Shown here in pieces: positions 25,701 to 35,585 of a stretch of DNA of 54,618 nucleotides. Both the position numbers and the translations under genes were made by a program. Below the pieces are notes generated by a model. It did no database searches and had not been told where the DNA came from. It saw only the letters and a list, made by a program, of their open reading frames with translations. How positions within the stretch are numbered: the stretch's first letter is position 1; every line of letters begins with the position of its first letter. Source of the DNA: an uncultured Clostridia bacterium (GTDB taxonomy: Bacteria > Bacillota > Clostridia > UBA1381); assembly GCA_934486495.1 (NCBI GenBank), contig CAKSPW010000007.1:1-54618 (forward strand), read 5' to 3'.

Positions 25701-25777
25701 TTACAATTTTTATATAACTGATATATAAATTCTTCACCGTTATATTATGAATTATTTACAACATATTCGGAAACAGC

Positions 25778-25806
25778 TTGATTGATGAGCATTTTTGTGC
25801 TAAAAT
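25778..25806 (+). promoter_or_regulatory. Promoter of the APH-fold kinase gene
   Basis: There is a -35 TTGATT (25778-25783), a 17-base spacer, and -10 TAAAAT (25801-25806), 34 bases before the ATG at 25841. Confidence 0.65.
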
Positions 25807-25840
25807 AAAGGTGATAACAATAAACGGAGGAAAAGCGGTA

Positions 25841-26557
25841 ATGAATTTTGAAAGAATAATTGCGGTAAGAAATTTCAAAACGGTATACTATGACAGCGGC
25901 AGAGCGGTAAAGGTTTTCAGCCACGTTTTTTCGGACAGTGACGTTTTAAACGAGGCTCTCAATCAAACAAGAGCTATGCAAACGGGCATTAACGTTCCGA
26001 AAATCACGGACGTATCGCTGTCGGACGGAAAGCAAATTATAATTTCCGAATATATTAAAGGAAAATCGTTAGATACCGTAATATCAGAAGACGAATATAT
26101 AAAAAAGCTCGCAAAGCTGCATATTGAAATCCACTCAAAGGACGCTCCGCTTTTTCCGTCATTAAAGGATAAATTGAAAAGAAAAATCAAGGGTTTAAGC
26201 GATGATTTATCCGAAAAAGCTCTTAAAATGATTTGTGAACTGCCAAACGAGAACCGCTTATGTCACGGGGATTTCAATCCGAGCAACGTAATTTTGGGCG
26301 ATGACGGCAAGCTGTATGTTCTTGATTGGGCGCACGCTGCCGCAGGCTATCCCTTGTTTGACGCCGCTCAGACGTATCTTCTTTTTAAGCTTCGGGGCAA
26401 CAACGATGATGCCGAAAAATATCTTGATGAATACTGCCGTGCCTGCGGATCGGAAAAGGAAGCCGTTACAAAACTTATACCTCTCGCCGCCGCATCGTCA
26501 GTTTCGGGCAGCAATGAACACGACAGAAACTTTTTCCAAAGTCAAATTAAATTCTGA
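25841..26557 (+). CDS. Aminoglycoside-phosphotransferase-fold kinase, substrate unknown
   Basis: A 238-residue protein from ATG 25841 (GGAGG 10 bases upstream; the longer frame from 25778 lies over the promoter and was rejected). The APH catalytic loop LCHGDFNPSNVIL and the metal motif VLDWAHA are intact, and an N-lobe IISEYIKGKSLD hinge is present. Members phosphorylate antibiotics, choline, sugars or homoserine. Nothing in the neighbourhood fixes the substrate, and the sequence is short for a true resistance enzyme. It is monocistronic, with its own promoter and terminator. Confidence 0.85.
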   Translation: MNFERIIAVRNFKTVYYDSGRAVKVFSHVFSDSDVLNEALNQTRAMQTGINVPKITDVSLSDGKQIIISEYIKGKSLDTVISEDEYIKKLAKLHIEIHSKDAPLFPSLKDKLKRKIKGLSDDLSEKALKMICELPNENRLCHGDFNPSNVILGDDGKLYVLDWAHAAAGYPLFDAAQTYLLFKLRGNNDDAEKYLDEYCRACGSEKEAVTKLIPLAAASSVSGSNEHDRNFFQSQIKF

Positions 26558-26561
26558 AATA

Positions 26562-26604
26562 AGTCGGACTGAAAAAAACCTATCGGTAAACAGTCCGATT
26601 TTTT
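26562..26604 (+). terminator. Terminator after the kinase gene
   Basis: TCGGACTG (26564-26571) pairs with CAGTCCGA (26591-26598), followed by TTTTTTG. Confidence 0.8.
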
Positions 26605-26687
26605 GTTGAAATGACACAAAATTCTACTGTAATATTTTTACAATAATACATTTTTGTAAATTTTCTGTGTTATTTTAAAAAAAGGTC

Positions 26688-26716
26688 TTTCATTTTAATC
26701 TGAAGTATGATATAAT
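26688..26716 (+). promoter_or_regulatory. Possible murA promoter
   Basis: A weak -35 TTTCAT (26688-26693), a 17-base spacer, and a perfect -10 TATAAT (26711-26716). A 7-bp inverted repeat (ATTCATA/TATGAAT) in the 5' leader just before the ribosome binding site may fold. Nothing else is visible in 26605-26802. Confidence 0.45.
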
Positions 26717-26802
26717 TATTATTGTATAATCGCCATGTAACACCAAGCGTGTTGCATTCATATGATATTGTATATATTTCGTATGAATGGAGCGTGTTAA
26801 TT

Positions 26803-28068
26803 GTGAGTTGCTTTGTAATCGAAGGCGGTTATCCGCTCAGCGGTGAAATAGCGGTTCAGGGAGCAAAAAACGCTGTACTGCCTATACTTGCCGCCGCAAC
26901 TATAAACGGTGATAAAAACATTATACATAACTGTCCCCGTTTGAGGGACGTTGAAAAGACGGTCGAGGTTTTAAAGGCGCTCGGCTGTGATACCGATTTT
27001 TCCGAAAATACCGTTACGGTCAATTCGGCGCCTATGCATTGCTTTACGATAGAAGAAAGTCTTATGCGGCAAATGCGCTCATCGATTATATTTCTCGGTG
27101 CAATTATAGCACGCTGCAAAGAAGCTGTCGTAAGTATGCCGGGCGGATGCGAAATAGGTATGCGGCCGATTGATATTCATCTGAAAGCTCTCAAAGCACT
27201 CGGCGTAAGCATAACCGAGGACGACGGCTATATAATCTGCAAAGCCGAATCGCTCAAAGGCGGAAACATTCATCTCGACTTTCCGAGCGTCGGCGCAACA
27301 GAGAACACCATTCTTGCCGCTTTGTCGGCAGAGGGAAAAACAGTTATTACAAATGCCGCTCGAGAACCCGAAATTGTTGACCTTGAACGTTTTCTGCTCA
27401 GCATGGGAGCGGATATATCGGGTGCGGGCAGCAGCAGTATAACAGTTATCGGGAAAAAGCGTTTGCACGGCTGTGAGCATTATGTGATGCCCGACAGAAT
27501 AGCGGCAGGTACATATCTTACATGCTGCGGAATTGCAGGCGGAGAAATTTATTTGACAAATGCGTGTCCGAGCGATATGACGTCTGTCACATCAAAGCTT
27601 TCAGATATGGGTGCACGAATTATTTCGGACGGCAGCTCGATTTATATGTCGCGCGGAGAAAGACTTAAAAGCTTCGGAGCAATACGCACAATGCCGTATC
27701 CCGGATTTCCTACGGATATGCAATCTCTTTTTACCGCACTTGCCTGTGTCTGCAACGGAACGAGCATAGTAAACGAGAGCATTTTTGAAAACCGATTTCA
27801 AAATGCCGAGGAACTGATCCGAATGGGTGCCGATATTCATACAGACGGAAAAACAGCGGTAATCGTGGGTACGGAAAAATTGCACGGAGCGGCCGTACAC
27901 GCACGCGAACTGCGCGGCGGGGCATCGCTTGTAAGTGCCGCACTCGGCGCAGAGGGAAAAACTGCGGTTATCAACACGGAGTATATAGACAGAGGCTATG
28001 AACAAATAGAGCAACAACTCTTAAAATGCGGAGCACACATAGAAAGAAAAAATGAAATTGATGATTAA
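26803..28068 (+). CDS. murA: UDP-N-acetylglucosamine 1-carboxyvinyltransferase (MurA)
   Basis: A 421-residue protein from GTG 26803. The upstream in-frame ATG at 26722 would add 27 non-family residues and lies over the promoter. It has the EPSP-synthase fold, with QGAKNAVLPILAA (UDP-GlcNAc binding), the PEP-binding Cys116 in PGGCEIGMRPIDIHL (fosfomycin target) and GGASLVSAALGAEG near the end. It catalyses the first committed step of peptidoglycan synthesis. It is followed by ftsQ after 31 bases. Confidence 0.95.
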   Translation: MSCFVIEGGYPLSGEIAVQGAKNAVLPILAAATINGDKNIIHNCPRLRDVEKTVEVLKALGCDTDFSENTVTVNSAPMHCFTIEESLMRQMRSSIIFLGAIIARCKEAVVSMPGGCEIGMRPIDIHLKALKALGVSITEDDGYIICKAESLKGGNIHLDFPSVGATENTILAALSAEGKTVITNAAREPEIVDLERFLLSMGADISGAGSSSITVIGKKRLHGCEHYVMPDRIAAGTYLTCCGIAGGEIYLTNACPSDMTSVTSKLSDMGARIISDGSSIYMSRGERLKSFGAIRTMPYPGFPTDMQSLFTALACVCNGTSIVNESIFENRFQNAEELIRMGADIHTDGKTAVIVGTEKLHGAAVHARELRGGASLVSAALGAEGKTAVINTEYIDRGYEQIEQQLLKCGAHIERKNEIDD

Positions 28069-28099
28069 TTCAATTTCGCCGAAATGGGGGGATTAATCC

Positions 28100-28897
28100 T
28101 TGAATACACAAACTGTCAGGGGTAGAAAGCTTGACAACGCAAGAAGCCGCCAGGTAAGGCAGCGCCAGCTTATCCGTCAAAAAAGGAAAAGACGGCGCCG
28201 TATTCTTGTAAGAAGCACAACAACGCTTGTCGTAATTTTTGCCGCACTGTTTGCCCTGCTTTTCTTAACGCCGATTTTCAGTGTTAGGAACATGACAATT
28301 ACGGGCAACAGCAGAATAAATACGCAAAGCATTGAAGAATTTCTCCCCGATATAAAGGGTAAAAATCTGTTTAAGGTAAACGAAAAGACAATATCCGAGC
28401 GTTTGTCAAAGGTAGCCTACATAAAGAGTATCGACGTAGAAAAAAAGTATTTTCCGGCGTCGGTTACCATAAGTATTACGGAATACACGCCGTATGCGTA
28501 TTACGAAAACGCTGATGAATACTCGGTAATCAACGAAAACTGCACTGTTGTTGAAACAACGGGTGAAAAGCCGTCGGATTTGCCGATTCTCACAGCATAT
28601 ACGGACGATTATGCAAAGCTTTTTGAAAACGAGGACTCTCTTGCCGCACTGAAAGAATTTTTTGCGATTACGGGGAAAATCGGTCTTAACGACAAGATAA
28701 CAAAAATAGAGCTTGGCGAGGATAACGAGATAGAGTTTGGCTACGAGGACAGACTTGATGTTATATGCGGTTCGAATTACGATATGGAGCAAAAACTCAG
28801 ACTCTTTAAGGTTACGATTAACAACCCCGATTTGCTGTCAAATGCGCATGGTACAATCGACCTTTCAGTTGTCGGAAAAGCGAGCTATTTGCCGTAA
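28100..28897 (+). CDS. ftsQ: Cell division protein FtsQ/DivIB
   Basis: A 265-residue protein with a TTG start, fixed by an in-frame TAA two codons upstream and by the GGGGGG ribosome binding site. The strongly basic cytoplasmic N-terminus (about residues 8-37) precedes one membrane segment (VVIFAALFALLFLTPIF). It is followed by a POTRA domain (FSVRNMTITGNSRINTQSIE) and the FtsQ/DivIB beta domain. It acts in the divisome bridging FtsB/FtsL. It lies in a reduced dcw-like cluster, murA-ftsQ-ftsZ. Confidence 0.9.
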   Translation: MNTQTVRGRKLDNARSRQVRQRQLIRQKRKRRRRILVRSTTTLVVIFAALFALLFLTPIFSVRNMTITGNSRINTQSIEEFLPDIKGKNLFKVNEKTISERLSKVAYIKSIDVEKKYFPASVTISITEYTPYAYYENADEYSVINENCTVVETTGEKPSDLPILTAYTDDYAKLFENEDSLAALKEFFAITGKIGLNDKITKIELGEDNEIEFGYEDRLDVICGSNYDMEQKLRLFKVTINNPDLLSNAHGTIDLSVVGKASYLP

Positions 28898-29076
28898 AAG
28901 TAAAATTGCACAAAAATTGCAAGTATAAGCTTTAAAAGTTTGGTTAAAAATATTTGGTCATTTTGCAAAAACTTTTCTAAAAGCTATTGAATAGTTTGCA
29001 AAAAAATAGTACAATAAGATATAGAGTATACTTCTGTCGGGCATAGGCAGAAAGATTACGAAGGAGGATATATATT

Positions 29077-30204
29077 ATGCCTATTGATATGGTAAATGAC
29101 AACAATCTCCTTGACGGAGCAAAAATTAAGGTTATAGGCGTCGGCGGCGGCGGAAACAACGCTGTTGACAGAATGATAGAAGCAGGCGTTACGAAGGCTG
29201 AGTTTATATGTGTTAATACAGATGCTCATCAGCTGAGTCACGTTAAGGCTGAAACGGTGCTTCAAATCGGTTCAAAACTCACAGGCGGTTTGGGCGCAGG
29301 CGCAAAGCCGGAGGTTGGCCGTCAGGCAGCCGAGGAAACAAAGGAAGAAATTAAAAATCTTCTTGCAGATACCGATATGGTATTCGTAACAGCAGGTATG
29401 GGCGGCGGAACAGGTACAGGTGCCGCACCGATTATCGCCGAGATTTCAAAAAGCCTCGGTATCTTAACCGTTGCCGTTGTTACAAAGCCGTTCTTCTTCG
29501 AAGGTCCGCAAAGAGTTAAAAACGCTGAAGAAGGCTTAAAGCAGCTTATGGATAAGGTTGACGCAATAGTTACAATTCCGAACGACCTTCTCTTTAAAAT
29601 TGCCGATAAAAAAGCAACTATCGAAGATACATTCAAACTTGCCGACGATGTTTTAAGACAGGGCGTTCAGGGAATTATCGAGGTTATTACACAGCTCGGA
29701 ATTATGAACTGTGACTTTGCCGATGTCCGCACGATAATGAAGGATTCCGGTGTGGCTCATATGGGCATAGGCGTAGGCAAGGGCGAAAACGCAGCTCAGG
29801 ACGCTGTAAGAAATGCCATAGAAAATCCCCTTCTCGAAACAAATATCACAGGAGCGGCAAACGTGCTTCTTAACGTTACGGGCGGAACGGAATTTTCTCT
29901 TGTTGACATGGGCGAGGTTTCAAAAATCGTTCAGGAACAGGTATCCGAAAATGCCAACATTATCCTCGGCACGAGCGTTGACGAGAACATGAAGGATGAA
30001 ATTAAGGTTACGCTTATTGCAACAGGTCTTGACATGAACGCAAAAAGAAATCAGGACACAAGAAATACCTCACGCAGAGATTTTTCAACCGATTTCTCCT
30101 CAAACTCTTTTTCAAGAAAAGAAGATGAGGCTCTCTTCTCAAGAAAACTTAAGCCCGGTATGGAAAGCATAAACGTACCGTCATTCTTCAAGCCCAAAAA
30201 CTAA
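29077..30204 (+). CDS. ftsZ: Cell division protein FtsZ
   Basis: A 375-residue tubulin-like GTPase. GVGGGGNNAVDRMI is at the N-terminus, the tubulin signature GGGTGTGAAPIIAEIS near residue 108, and the T7-loop region NCDFADVRTIM near 210. A variable linker and a conserved-type C-terminal peptide (INVPSFFKPKN) follow. It assembles the Z-ring. It starts behind GAAGGAGGATAT. The 179-base gap after ftsQ holds a weak promoter-like TTGCAA near 28996, so separate transcription is possible. No ftsA lies upstream. Confidence 0.97.
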   Translation: MPIDMVNDNNLLDGAKIKVIGVGGGGNNAVDRMIEAGVTKAEFICVNTDAHQLSHVKAETVLQIGSKLTGGLGAGAKPEVGRQAAEETKEEIKNLLADTDMVFVTAGMGGGTGTGAAPIIAEISKSLGILTVAVVTKPFFFEGPQRVKNAEEGLKQLMDKVDAIVTIPNDLLFKIADKKATIEDTFKLADDVLRQGVQGIIEVITQLGIMNCDFADVRTIMKDSGVAHMGIGVGKGENAAQDAVRNAIENPLLETNITGAANVLLNVTGGTEFSLVDMGEVSKIVQEQVSENANIILGTSVDENMKDEIKVTLIATGLDMNAKRNQDTRNTSRRDFSTDFSSNSFSRKEDEALFSRKLKPGMESINVPSFFKPKN

Positions 30205-30220
30205 TTATCGCAAATTTTAT

Positions 30221-30257
30221 CCGACTTCCGAATTTATCGGGAGTCGGTTTTTTTGTT
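30221..30257 (+). terminator. ftsZ terminator
   Basis: CCGACTTCC (30221-30229) pairs with GGGAGTCGG (30239-30247, one G-T pair), then TTTTTTTG. Confidence 0.8.
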
Positions 30258-30351
30258 GTAGAATTTTCACATATGCCGAGTGGTACTCTGTATCGGTTAA
30301 AGAACCCTCTGCGTGCCGAAATTAAAGGCTTTACCGTGCCGAAGCATACAA

Positions 30352-30389
30352 TCAAAAAAGCGCTGTGAAAGTCCGTTCTCTCACAGCGC
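30352..30389 (-). terminator. uvrA terminator
   Basis: On the minus strand GCGCTGTGA (complement of 30381-30389) pairs with TCACAGCGC (complement of 30360-30368), followed by TTTTTTG. It lies 6 bases after the uvrA stop and ends the leftward repair run. Confidence 0.85.
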
Positions 30390-30395
30390 AAATTA

Positions 30396-33215
30396 TTATA
30401 AATACTTCTTTAAATATTTCCCGGTATACGAAGACTTTGATTTTACAATTTCCTCCGGCGTACCGCTTGCAATAACTCTTCCGCCGCCGTCACCGCCCTC
30501 CGGACCAAGGTCTATAATATAGTCCGCAGACTTGATAACATCAAGATTATGCTCTATAACAATAACGGTATTACCGCCGTCCGTCAGCTTTTGAAGCACA
30601 TCAATAAGCTTGTGAACATCTGCCGTATGCAATCCGGTTGTCGGCTCATCGAGTATATAAACCGTCTTCCCCGTACTTCTCTTTGAAAGCTCCGTTGCAA
30701 GCTTAACTCTTTGCGCTTCACCGCCCGAGAGTGTGGTTGAGCTTTGTCCGAGCTTAACGTACGAAAGTCCGACCTCCTTAAGCGTTTCAAGCTTTCGGCG
30801 CAGCTTGGGCAGGTTTGAGAAGAATTCAAGTGCTTCCTCAACAGTCATTTCAAGAACATCGTAAATACTCTTGCCCTTGTACTTAACCTCAAGCGTTTCT
30901 CTGTTATATCTCTTACCCTTGCACACCTCACACGGCACGTAAATATCAGATAAAAAATGCATTTCTATCTTAACTATACCGTCACCGCTGCACGCCTCAC
31001 ATCTGCCGCCCTTTACGTTAAAGCTGAATCTTCCGGCATTGTAGCCGCGTGTTTTCGCATCGTTTGTAGACGCAAAAACCTCACGAATATCATTAAAAAG
31101 ACCTGTATACGTTGCAGGATTTGACCTCGGAGTTCTTCCTATCGGCGCCTGGTCGATATTAATTATCTTGTCAAGCTTATCTATACCCGAAATTTCCTTG
31201 TGCTTTCCTGCACGGCACCTCGCACGGTTTAAGTCATGTGCAAGCTTTTTATATAAAATCTCATTTACGAGGGAGCTTTTCCCCGAACCGGACACACCCG
31301 TAACGCAGGTAAACACACCTATCGGGAAATCAACATCAATATTTTTAAGATTATTCTCCGCCGCACCCTTAACGCTCAGCCAGCTATCCGCACTTCTGCG
31401 TTTTTTCGGTACTTCAATCTTATACTCTCCCGACAAGTACTTACCCGTAATTGAGCGCGGACTGTTTATTATATCCTCAACACTTCCGCAACCGACAATT
31501 TCACCGCCGTTCACACCTGCGCCGGGTCCTACGTCAACAATATAATCCGCCGCATACATCGTATCGGCATCATGCTCAACAACTATAACCGTATTCCCCA
31601 AATCACGCAAACGGCAAAGCGTTTGAATAAGACGGTCGTTATCCCTTTGATGAAGTCCTATACTCGGCTCATCGAGAATATAAAGCACGCCCGTAAGTCC
31701 GGAACCTATCTGCGTTGCAAGACGTATTCTCTGCGCTTCTCCGCCCGAAAGCGTTCCCGAGGAGCGTGCAAGAGTTAAGTATCCCAATCCGACATCAAGC
31801 AAAAACTTCAGTCTCGCCTTTATTTCCTTTATGATCTGCGCACCTATCATTTCCTCACGCTGTGTAAGCTTTAGTTCGTTCATAAACTCCATTGCCTTTT
31901 CAATGGAAAGCAAGGTGAAATCATAAATATTTATTCCGCCGACAGTAACCGCAAGTACATTTTCATTAAGCCTTGCGCCGTGGCAATGCGGACATACGGT
32001 TTCGTTTATATACTTTTCTATATCAGCCTTGGCATAATCCGAACCCGATGCGCTGTAACGCCTTTGAAGATTTGTTACAATACCCTCAAAATCCGTCATA
32101 TATACACCGCTGCCGTACGAGCGGGTATAACGCATTTCTATCTTTTCACCGTGAGTGCCGTACATTATAATATCCTTTATTTTATCAGGCAAATCCTTAT
32201 ACGGCGTATTTATGTCAAAGCCGTAATGCTCGGCAAGCGCCGTAAAATACATATAAGCAATGCTGTCGGTTTGCGATGCACTGTTCCAGCCGGTAGCGTA
32301 TATTGCGCCTTCTATAAGGCTCTTGTTTTCATCATCTATCAAAAGCGCCGGGTCAATCTCCGAAATACTTCCCAATCCGTCACAATGGCTGCACGCACCG
32401 TACGGATTGTTAAACGAAAACATTCTCGGTGCAAGTTCTTCAAGGCTTATTCCGCAGTCGGGGCACGCAAAGCTGCCGCTAAACATTATATCATCCTTGC
32501 CGACAACATTCACTGTAACAATATCTCCCGTCAGCTTCATCGCCGTTTCGATAGAGTCTGCAAGCCGCTTATCAATTCCGTCCTTTATCACTATTCTGTC
32601 AACGACTATATCTATGCTGTGCTTAACGTTTTTATTCAGCTCAATATCCTCATCGAGCGTATACATATTACCGTCAACACGCACCCGAACATAGCCGCTT
32701 CTGCGTGCGTTTTCAAATATCTTTGCATGCTCGCCCTTTTTGCCTTTTACAACAGGCGCAAGAATTTGAATTTTTGTACCGTCTCCAAGCTCTTTTACGC
32801 TGTCTACAATATTGTCAACAGTCTGTCTTGAGATTACCTTTCCGCATTTAGGACAGTGAGGCACACCAACTCTTGCATATAAAAGTCTCAAATAATCATA
32901 AATCTCGGTAACTGTTCCAACTGTCGAACGCGGGTTTTTTGAGGTTGTTTTCTGGTCTATACTGATTGCCGGAGAAAGCCCCTCTATACTGTCAACATCA
33001 GGCTTATCCATCTGACCGAGAAACATTCTTGCATATGACGAAAGCGACTCGACATATCTTCTCTGCCCCTCCGCATAAACGGTATCAAATGCAAGAGATG
33101 ATTTCCCCGACCCCGACAGTCCTGTCATAACAACGAGCTTTTCCCTTGGTATTTCAAGAGATACATTTTTTAGGTTATGAACTCTTGCACCGGTAATTTT
33201 AATTTTGTCGTTCAT
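30396..33215 (-). CDS. uvrA: Excinuclease ABC subunit A
   Basis: A 939-residue protein with two ABC ATPase modules: Walker A GLSGSGKSSLAFDT near residue 32 and GVSGSGKSSLVNEIL near 640; signatures TLSGGEAQRIRLATQ and TLSGGEAQRVKLATE. Zinc modules CPKCGKV, CPDCG...CSHC and CEACSGDG...CEVCKG are present. It recognises DNA damage and loads UvrB. It lies in the leftward run topB-uvrB-small gene-uvrA. uvrC is not in the window. Confidence 0.97.
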   Translation of the reverse strand: MNDKIKITGARVHNLKNVSLEIPREKLVVMTGLSGSGKSSLAFDTVYAEGQRRYVESLSSYARMFLGQMDKPDVDSIEGLSPAISIDQKTTSKNPRSTVGTVTEIYDYLRLLYARVGVPHCPKCGKVISRQTVDNIVDSVKELGDGTKIQILAPVVKGKKGEHAKIFENARRSGYVRVRVDGNMYTLDEDIELNKNVKHSIDIVVDRIVIKDGIDKRLADSIETAMKLTGDIVTVNVVGKDDIMFSGSFACPDCGISLEELAPRMFSFNNPYGACSHCDGLGSISEIDPALLIDDENKSLIEGAIYATGWNSASQTDSIAYMYFTALAEHYGFDINTPYKDLPDKIKDIIMYGTHGEKIEMRYTRSYGSGVYMTDFEGIVTNLQRRYSASGSDYAKADIEKYINETVCPHCHGARLNENVLAVTVGGINIYDFTLLSIEKAMEFMNELKLTQREEMIGAQIIKEIKARLKFLLDVGLGYLTLARSSGTLSGGEAQRIRLATQIGSGLTGVLYILDEPSIGLHQRDNDRLIQTLCRLRDLGNTVIVVEHDADTMYAADYIVDVGPGAGVNGGEIVGCGSVEDIINSPRSITGKYLSGEYKIEVPKKRRSADSWLSVKGAAENNLKNIDVDFPIGVFTCVTGVSGSGKSSLVNEILYKKLAHDLNRARCRAGKHKEISGIDKLDKIINIDQAPIGRTPRSNPATYTGLFNDIREVFASTNDAKTRGYNAGRFSFNVKGGRCEACSGDGIVKIEMHFLSDIYVPCEVCKGKRYNRETLEVKYKGKSIYDVLEMTVEEALEFFSNLPKLRRKLETLKEVGLSYVKLGQSSTTLSGGEAQRVKLATELSKRSTGKTVYILDEPTTGLHTADVHKLIDVLQKLTDGGNTVIVIEHNLDVIKSADYIIDLGPEGGDGGGRVIASGTPEEIVKSKSSYTGKYLKKYL

Positions 33216-33238
33216 AATTTTCTGCCTTTCCGAAATTT

Positions 33239-33607
33239 TCAGCTTACCGACGGTGTTCCGTATTTGTTCACACGTCTTAAAAGTGCGTCACGCTCTCCAA
33301 GCTCGGCGCTGAAATCCTGCGCCATTGCCGACTCAAACATGGAGCGTACAAAATCGCTTTCCTTGTAAATAAGCTCCGCATGAGATACAACATCATATCT
33401 TTCAAATGCGTCAAGCGCACGAAAATCAATTATTCGTACCTGCTCTTTGACCTTTTTCGACAATTCATCCTGCAAAAAATAAATGGTTTCCTCGGGAATG
33501 CTCGTGTCAAAAAATCCGAAAACAAGCACCATATCTTCCTCCGTGCTCATATAAATAACGGGAGTAAGCAGCTTGTCCTTTATAAATTCCGCTATTTTCT
33601 CTTTCAT
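33239..33607 (-). CDS. Small nucleotidyltransferase-like protein, probably non-catalytic
   Basis: A 122-residue protein between uvrB (20 bases) and uvrA (23 bases). The central part (DMVLVFGFFDTSIPEE followed by VRIIDFRALDAFERYDVVSH then AELIYKESD) resembles MNT-type nucleotidyltransferase domains, with the VDLRRA-LL-x-E-VL...G-LLYE pattern. The catalytic GSRARGE and SDID motifs are missing, so activity is unlikely. This match is from pattern memory. The gene order suggests co-expression with nucleotide-excision repair, but no role can be claimed. Confidence 0.6.
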   Translation of the reverse strand: MKEKIAEFIKDKLLTPVIYMSTEEDMVLVFGFFDTSIPEETIYFLQDELSKKVKEQVRIIDFRALDAFERYDVVSHAELIYKESDFVRSMFESAMAQDFSAELGERDALLRRVNKYGTPSVS

Positions 33608-33627
33608 AAATTCCTCCGCAAAAATAT

Positions 33628-35568
33628 TTATCTTTTAAGTTCTCTTATTCTGTCGCGAAGCTCTGCGGCACGTTCAAATTCAAGATTTTCCGCCGCCGTC
33701 ATCATTTGTGCTTCAAGTCTTGCAATCAGGCTTTCAATCGGCTCGGCAATCTTTTCCTCTGTTTCGACCGCCGTTGTTGCCTCGATAATATCACGTACTT
33801 CCTTCTTAATCGTTTTCGGCACAATTCCGTGCTTTTCGTTATATTCCGTCTGGAGCGCACGTCTTCTCGATGTCTCGTCAATTGCACGCCGCATTGATTC
33901 GGTGATATTATCGGCATACATTATTACAACACCTTCCGCATTTCTTGCCGCACGTCCGATTGTCTGAATAAGAGAGCGCTCGCTTCTTAAAAATCCTTCT
34001 TTATCGGCATCAAGTATTGCAACAAGCGACACCTCGGGAATATCAAGACCTTCTCTTAAAAGGTTAATTCCCACAAGACAATCAAATTCACCGAGCCGCA
34101 AATCACGTATAATTTCCGTTCGTTCAATTGTCTTTATTTCGGAGTGCATATACCTTACTCTTATTCCTGCTTCCTTTAAGTAATCGGTCAAGTCCTCAGC
34201 CATGCGCTTTGTAAGCGTTGTAACAAGCACTCTTTGGTTCTTTTCCGCACGCTTGTTTATCTCCTCAATCAAATCGTCAATCTGACCCGTAATAGGCCTT
34301 ACGATTATTTCCGGGTCAAGAAGTCCGGTAGGCCTTATAATCTGCTCGGCAGTATTCTGCGAATGCTCCGCCTCATACTCCGCCGGTGTTGCACTTGTGA
34401 AAATAACCTGATTTATTCTATCCTCAAACTCGGAAAAATTAAGCGGTCTGTTATCATACGCCGACGGCAGACGGAATCCGTAACCGACAAGAGTATCTTT
34501 TCTCGCACGGTCACCGTTATACATTGCCCGAACCTGCGATACGGTAACGTGTGACTCGTCAATAAACATGAGAAAATCTTTCGGAAAATAGTCCAAAAGC
34601 GTAAACGGAGCCGAACCGGGCTTTCTCCCGCTTATATGCCTTGAATAATTCTCTATACCTTGGCAAAACCCTATTTCCTCAAGCATTTCAAGGTCGTACC
34701 GTGTTCTCTGCTGTATCCTCTGCGCCTCGAGAAGCATATCGTTATCTTTAAAATATTTTATCCTCTCCTCAAGCTCCGCCTCAATACTTTTTATTGCACG
34801 GTTCATTTTTTCCTTTGTCGTAACATAGTGCGATGCCGGGAAAATAGCAACATGATTTCTAAGTCCCGTAATCTCTCCCGTTACAGCGTCTATTTCGGCA
34901 ATTCTTTCTATCTCGTCACCGAAAAACTCAATGCGGATAGCCTTATCACCGTTATTGGACGGAAAAATATCAACACAATCACCGCGAACCCTGAACTTGT
35001 TTCGTGTAAAGGCAATATCGTTTCTTTCGTATTGTATTTCCACAAGCCGCCTTAAAATCTCGTCACGGTCACGCTCTGTTCCGACTCTCAGACTCAATAT
35101 AAGATTTTTGTAATCATCCGGATCGCCCAAACCGTAAATGCATGATACACTCGCCACTATAATAACATCACGCCGTTCCAAAAGCGCCGCTGTCGCACTA
35201 TGCCTTAATTTATCTATCTCATCGTTTATGGATGCATCCTTTTCGATAAATGTATCGGTTTGCGGAATGTAAGCCTCGGGCTGATAATAGTCATAGTAGG
35301 ATACAAAATACTCAACCGCATTATTCGGAAAAAACTCCTTAAATTCACTGCAAAGCTGCGCCGCAAGCGTTTTGTTATGCGCAAGCACAAGCGTGGGTCT
35401 GTTCACGTTTGCGATTATATTTGCCATTGTAAAAGTTTTTCCCGACCCCGTAACACCTAAAAGTGTTTGTCCTCGCAGTCCTTTTTTTACGCCGTCCGCA
35501 AGCGACTTTATCGCCTGAGGCTGATCCCCTGTCGGTTTATACGGAGCCACCAGCTCAAATTTATCCAT
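33628..35568 (-). CDS. uvrB: Excinuclease ABC subunit B
   Basis: A 646-residue protein from ATG 35568, chosen for GGGGGTG just upstream; the in-frame ATG at 35589 overlaps the topB stop. Present are Walker A GVTGSGKTFTMAN, the UvrB beta-hairpin region YYDYYQPEAYIPQTDT, helicase motifs (FIDESHVTVSQ, GINLLREGLDIPEVSLVAIL, QTIGRAARN) and a C-terminal UVR motif (AAENLEFERAAELRDRIREL). It verifies lesions and recruits UvrC. Confidence 0.97.
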   Translation of the reverse strand: MDKFELVAPYKPTGDQPQAIKSLADGVKKGLRGQTLLGVTGSGKTFTMANIIANVNRPTLVLAHNKTLAAQLCSEFKEFFPNNAVEYFVSYYDYYQPEAYIPQTDTFIEKDASINDEIDKLRHSATAALLERRDVIIVASVSCIYGLGDPDDYKNLILSLRVGTERDRDEILRRLVEIQYERNDIAFTRNKFRVRGDCVDIFPSNNGDKAIRIEFFGDEIERIAEIDAVTGEITGLRNHVAIFPASHYVTTKEKMNRAIKSIEAELEERIKYFKDNDMLLEAQRIQQRTRYDLEMLEEIGFCQGIENYSRHISGRKPGSAPFTLLDYFPKDFLMFIDESHVTVSQVRAMYNGDRARKDTLVGYGFRLPSAYDNRPLNFSEFEDRINQVIFTSATPAEYEAEHSQNTAEQIIRPTGLLDPEIIVRPITGQIDDLIEEINKRAEKNQRVLVTTLTKRMAEDLTDYLKEAGIRVRYMHSEIKTIERTEIIRDLRLGEFDCLVGINLLREGLDIPEVSLVAILDADKEGFLRSERSLIQTIGRAARNAEGVVIMYADNITESMRRAIDETSRRRALQTEYNEKHGIVPKTIKKEVRDIIEATTAVETEEKIAEPIESLIARLEAQMMTAAENLEFERAAELRDRIRELKR

Positions 35569-35585
35569 TTTGCACCCCCAAAAGC

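Noticed and set aside
30274..30369. A 31-codon rightward frame between ftsZ and uvrA
   Set aside because: It has no ribosome binding site, follows the ftsZ terminator and runs into the uvrA terminator hairpin; no support as a gene.
31980..32831. A 283-codon rightward open frame
   Set aside because: It lies wholly antisense to uvrA, is rich in residues typical of shadow frames (Arg, Cys, Tyr, His), and has no ribosome binding site.
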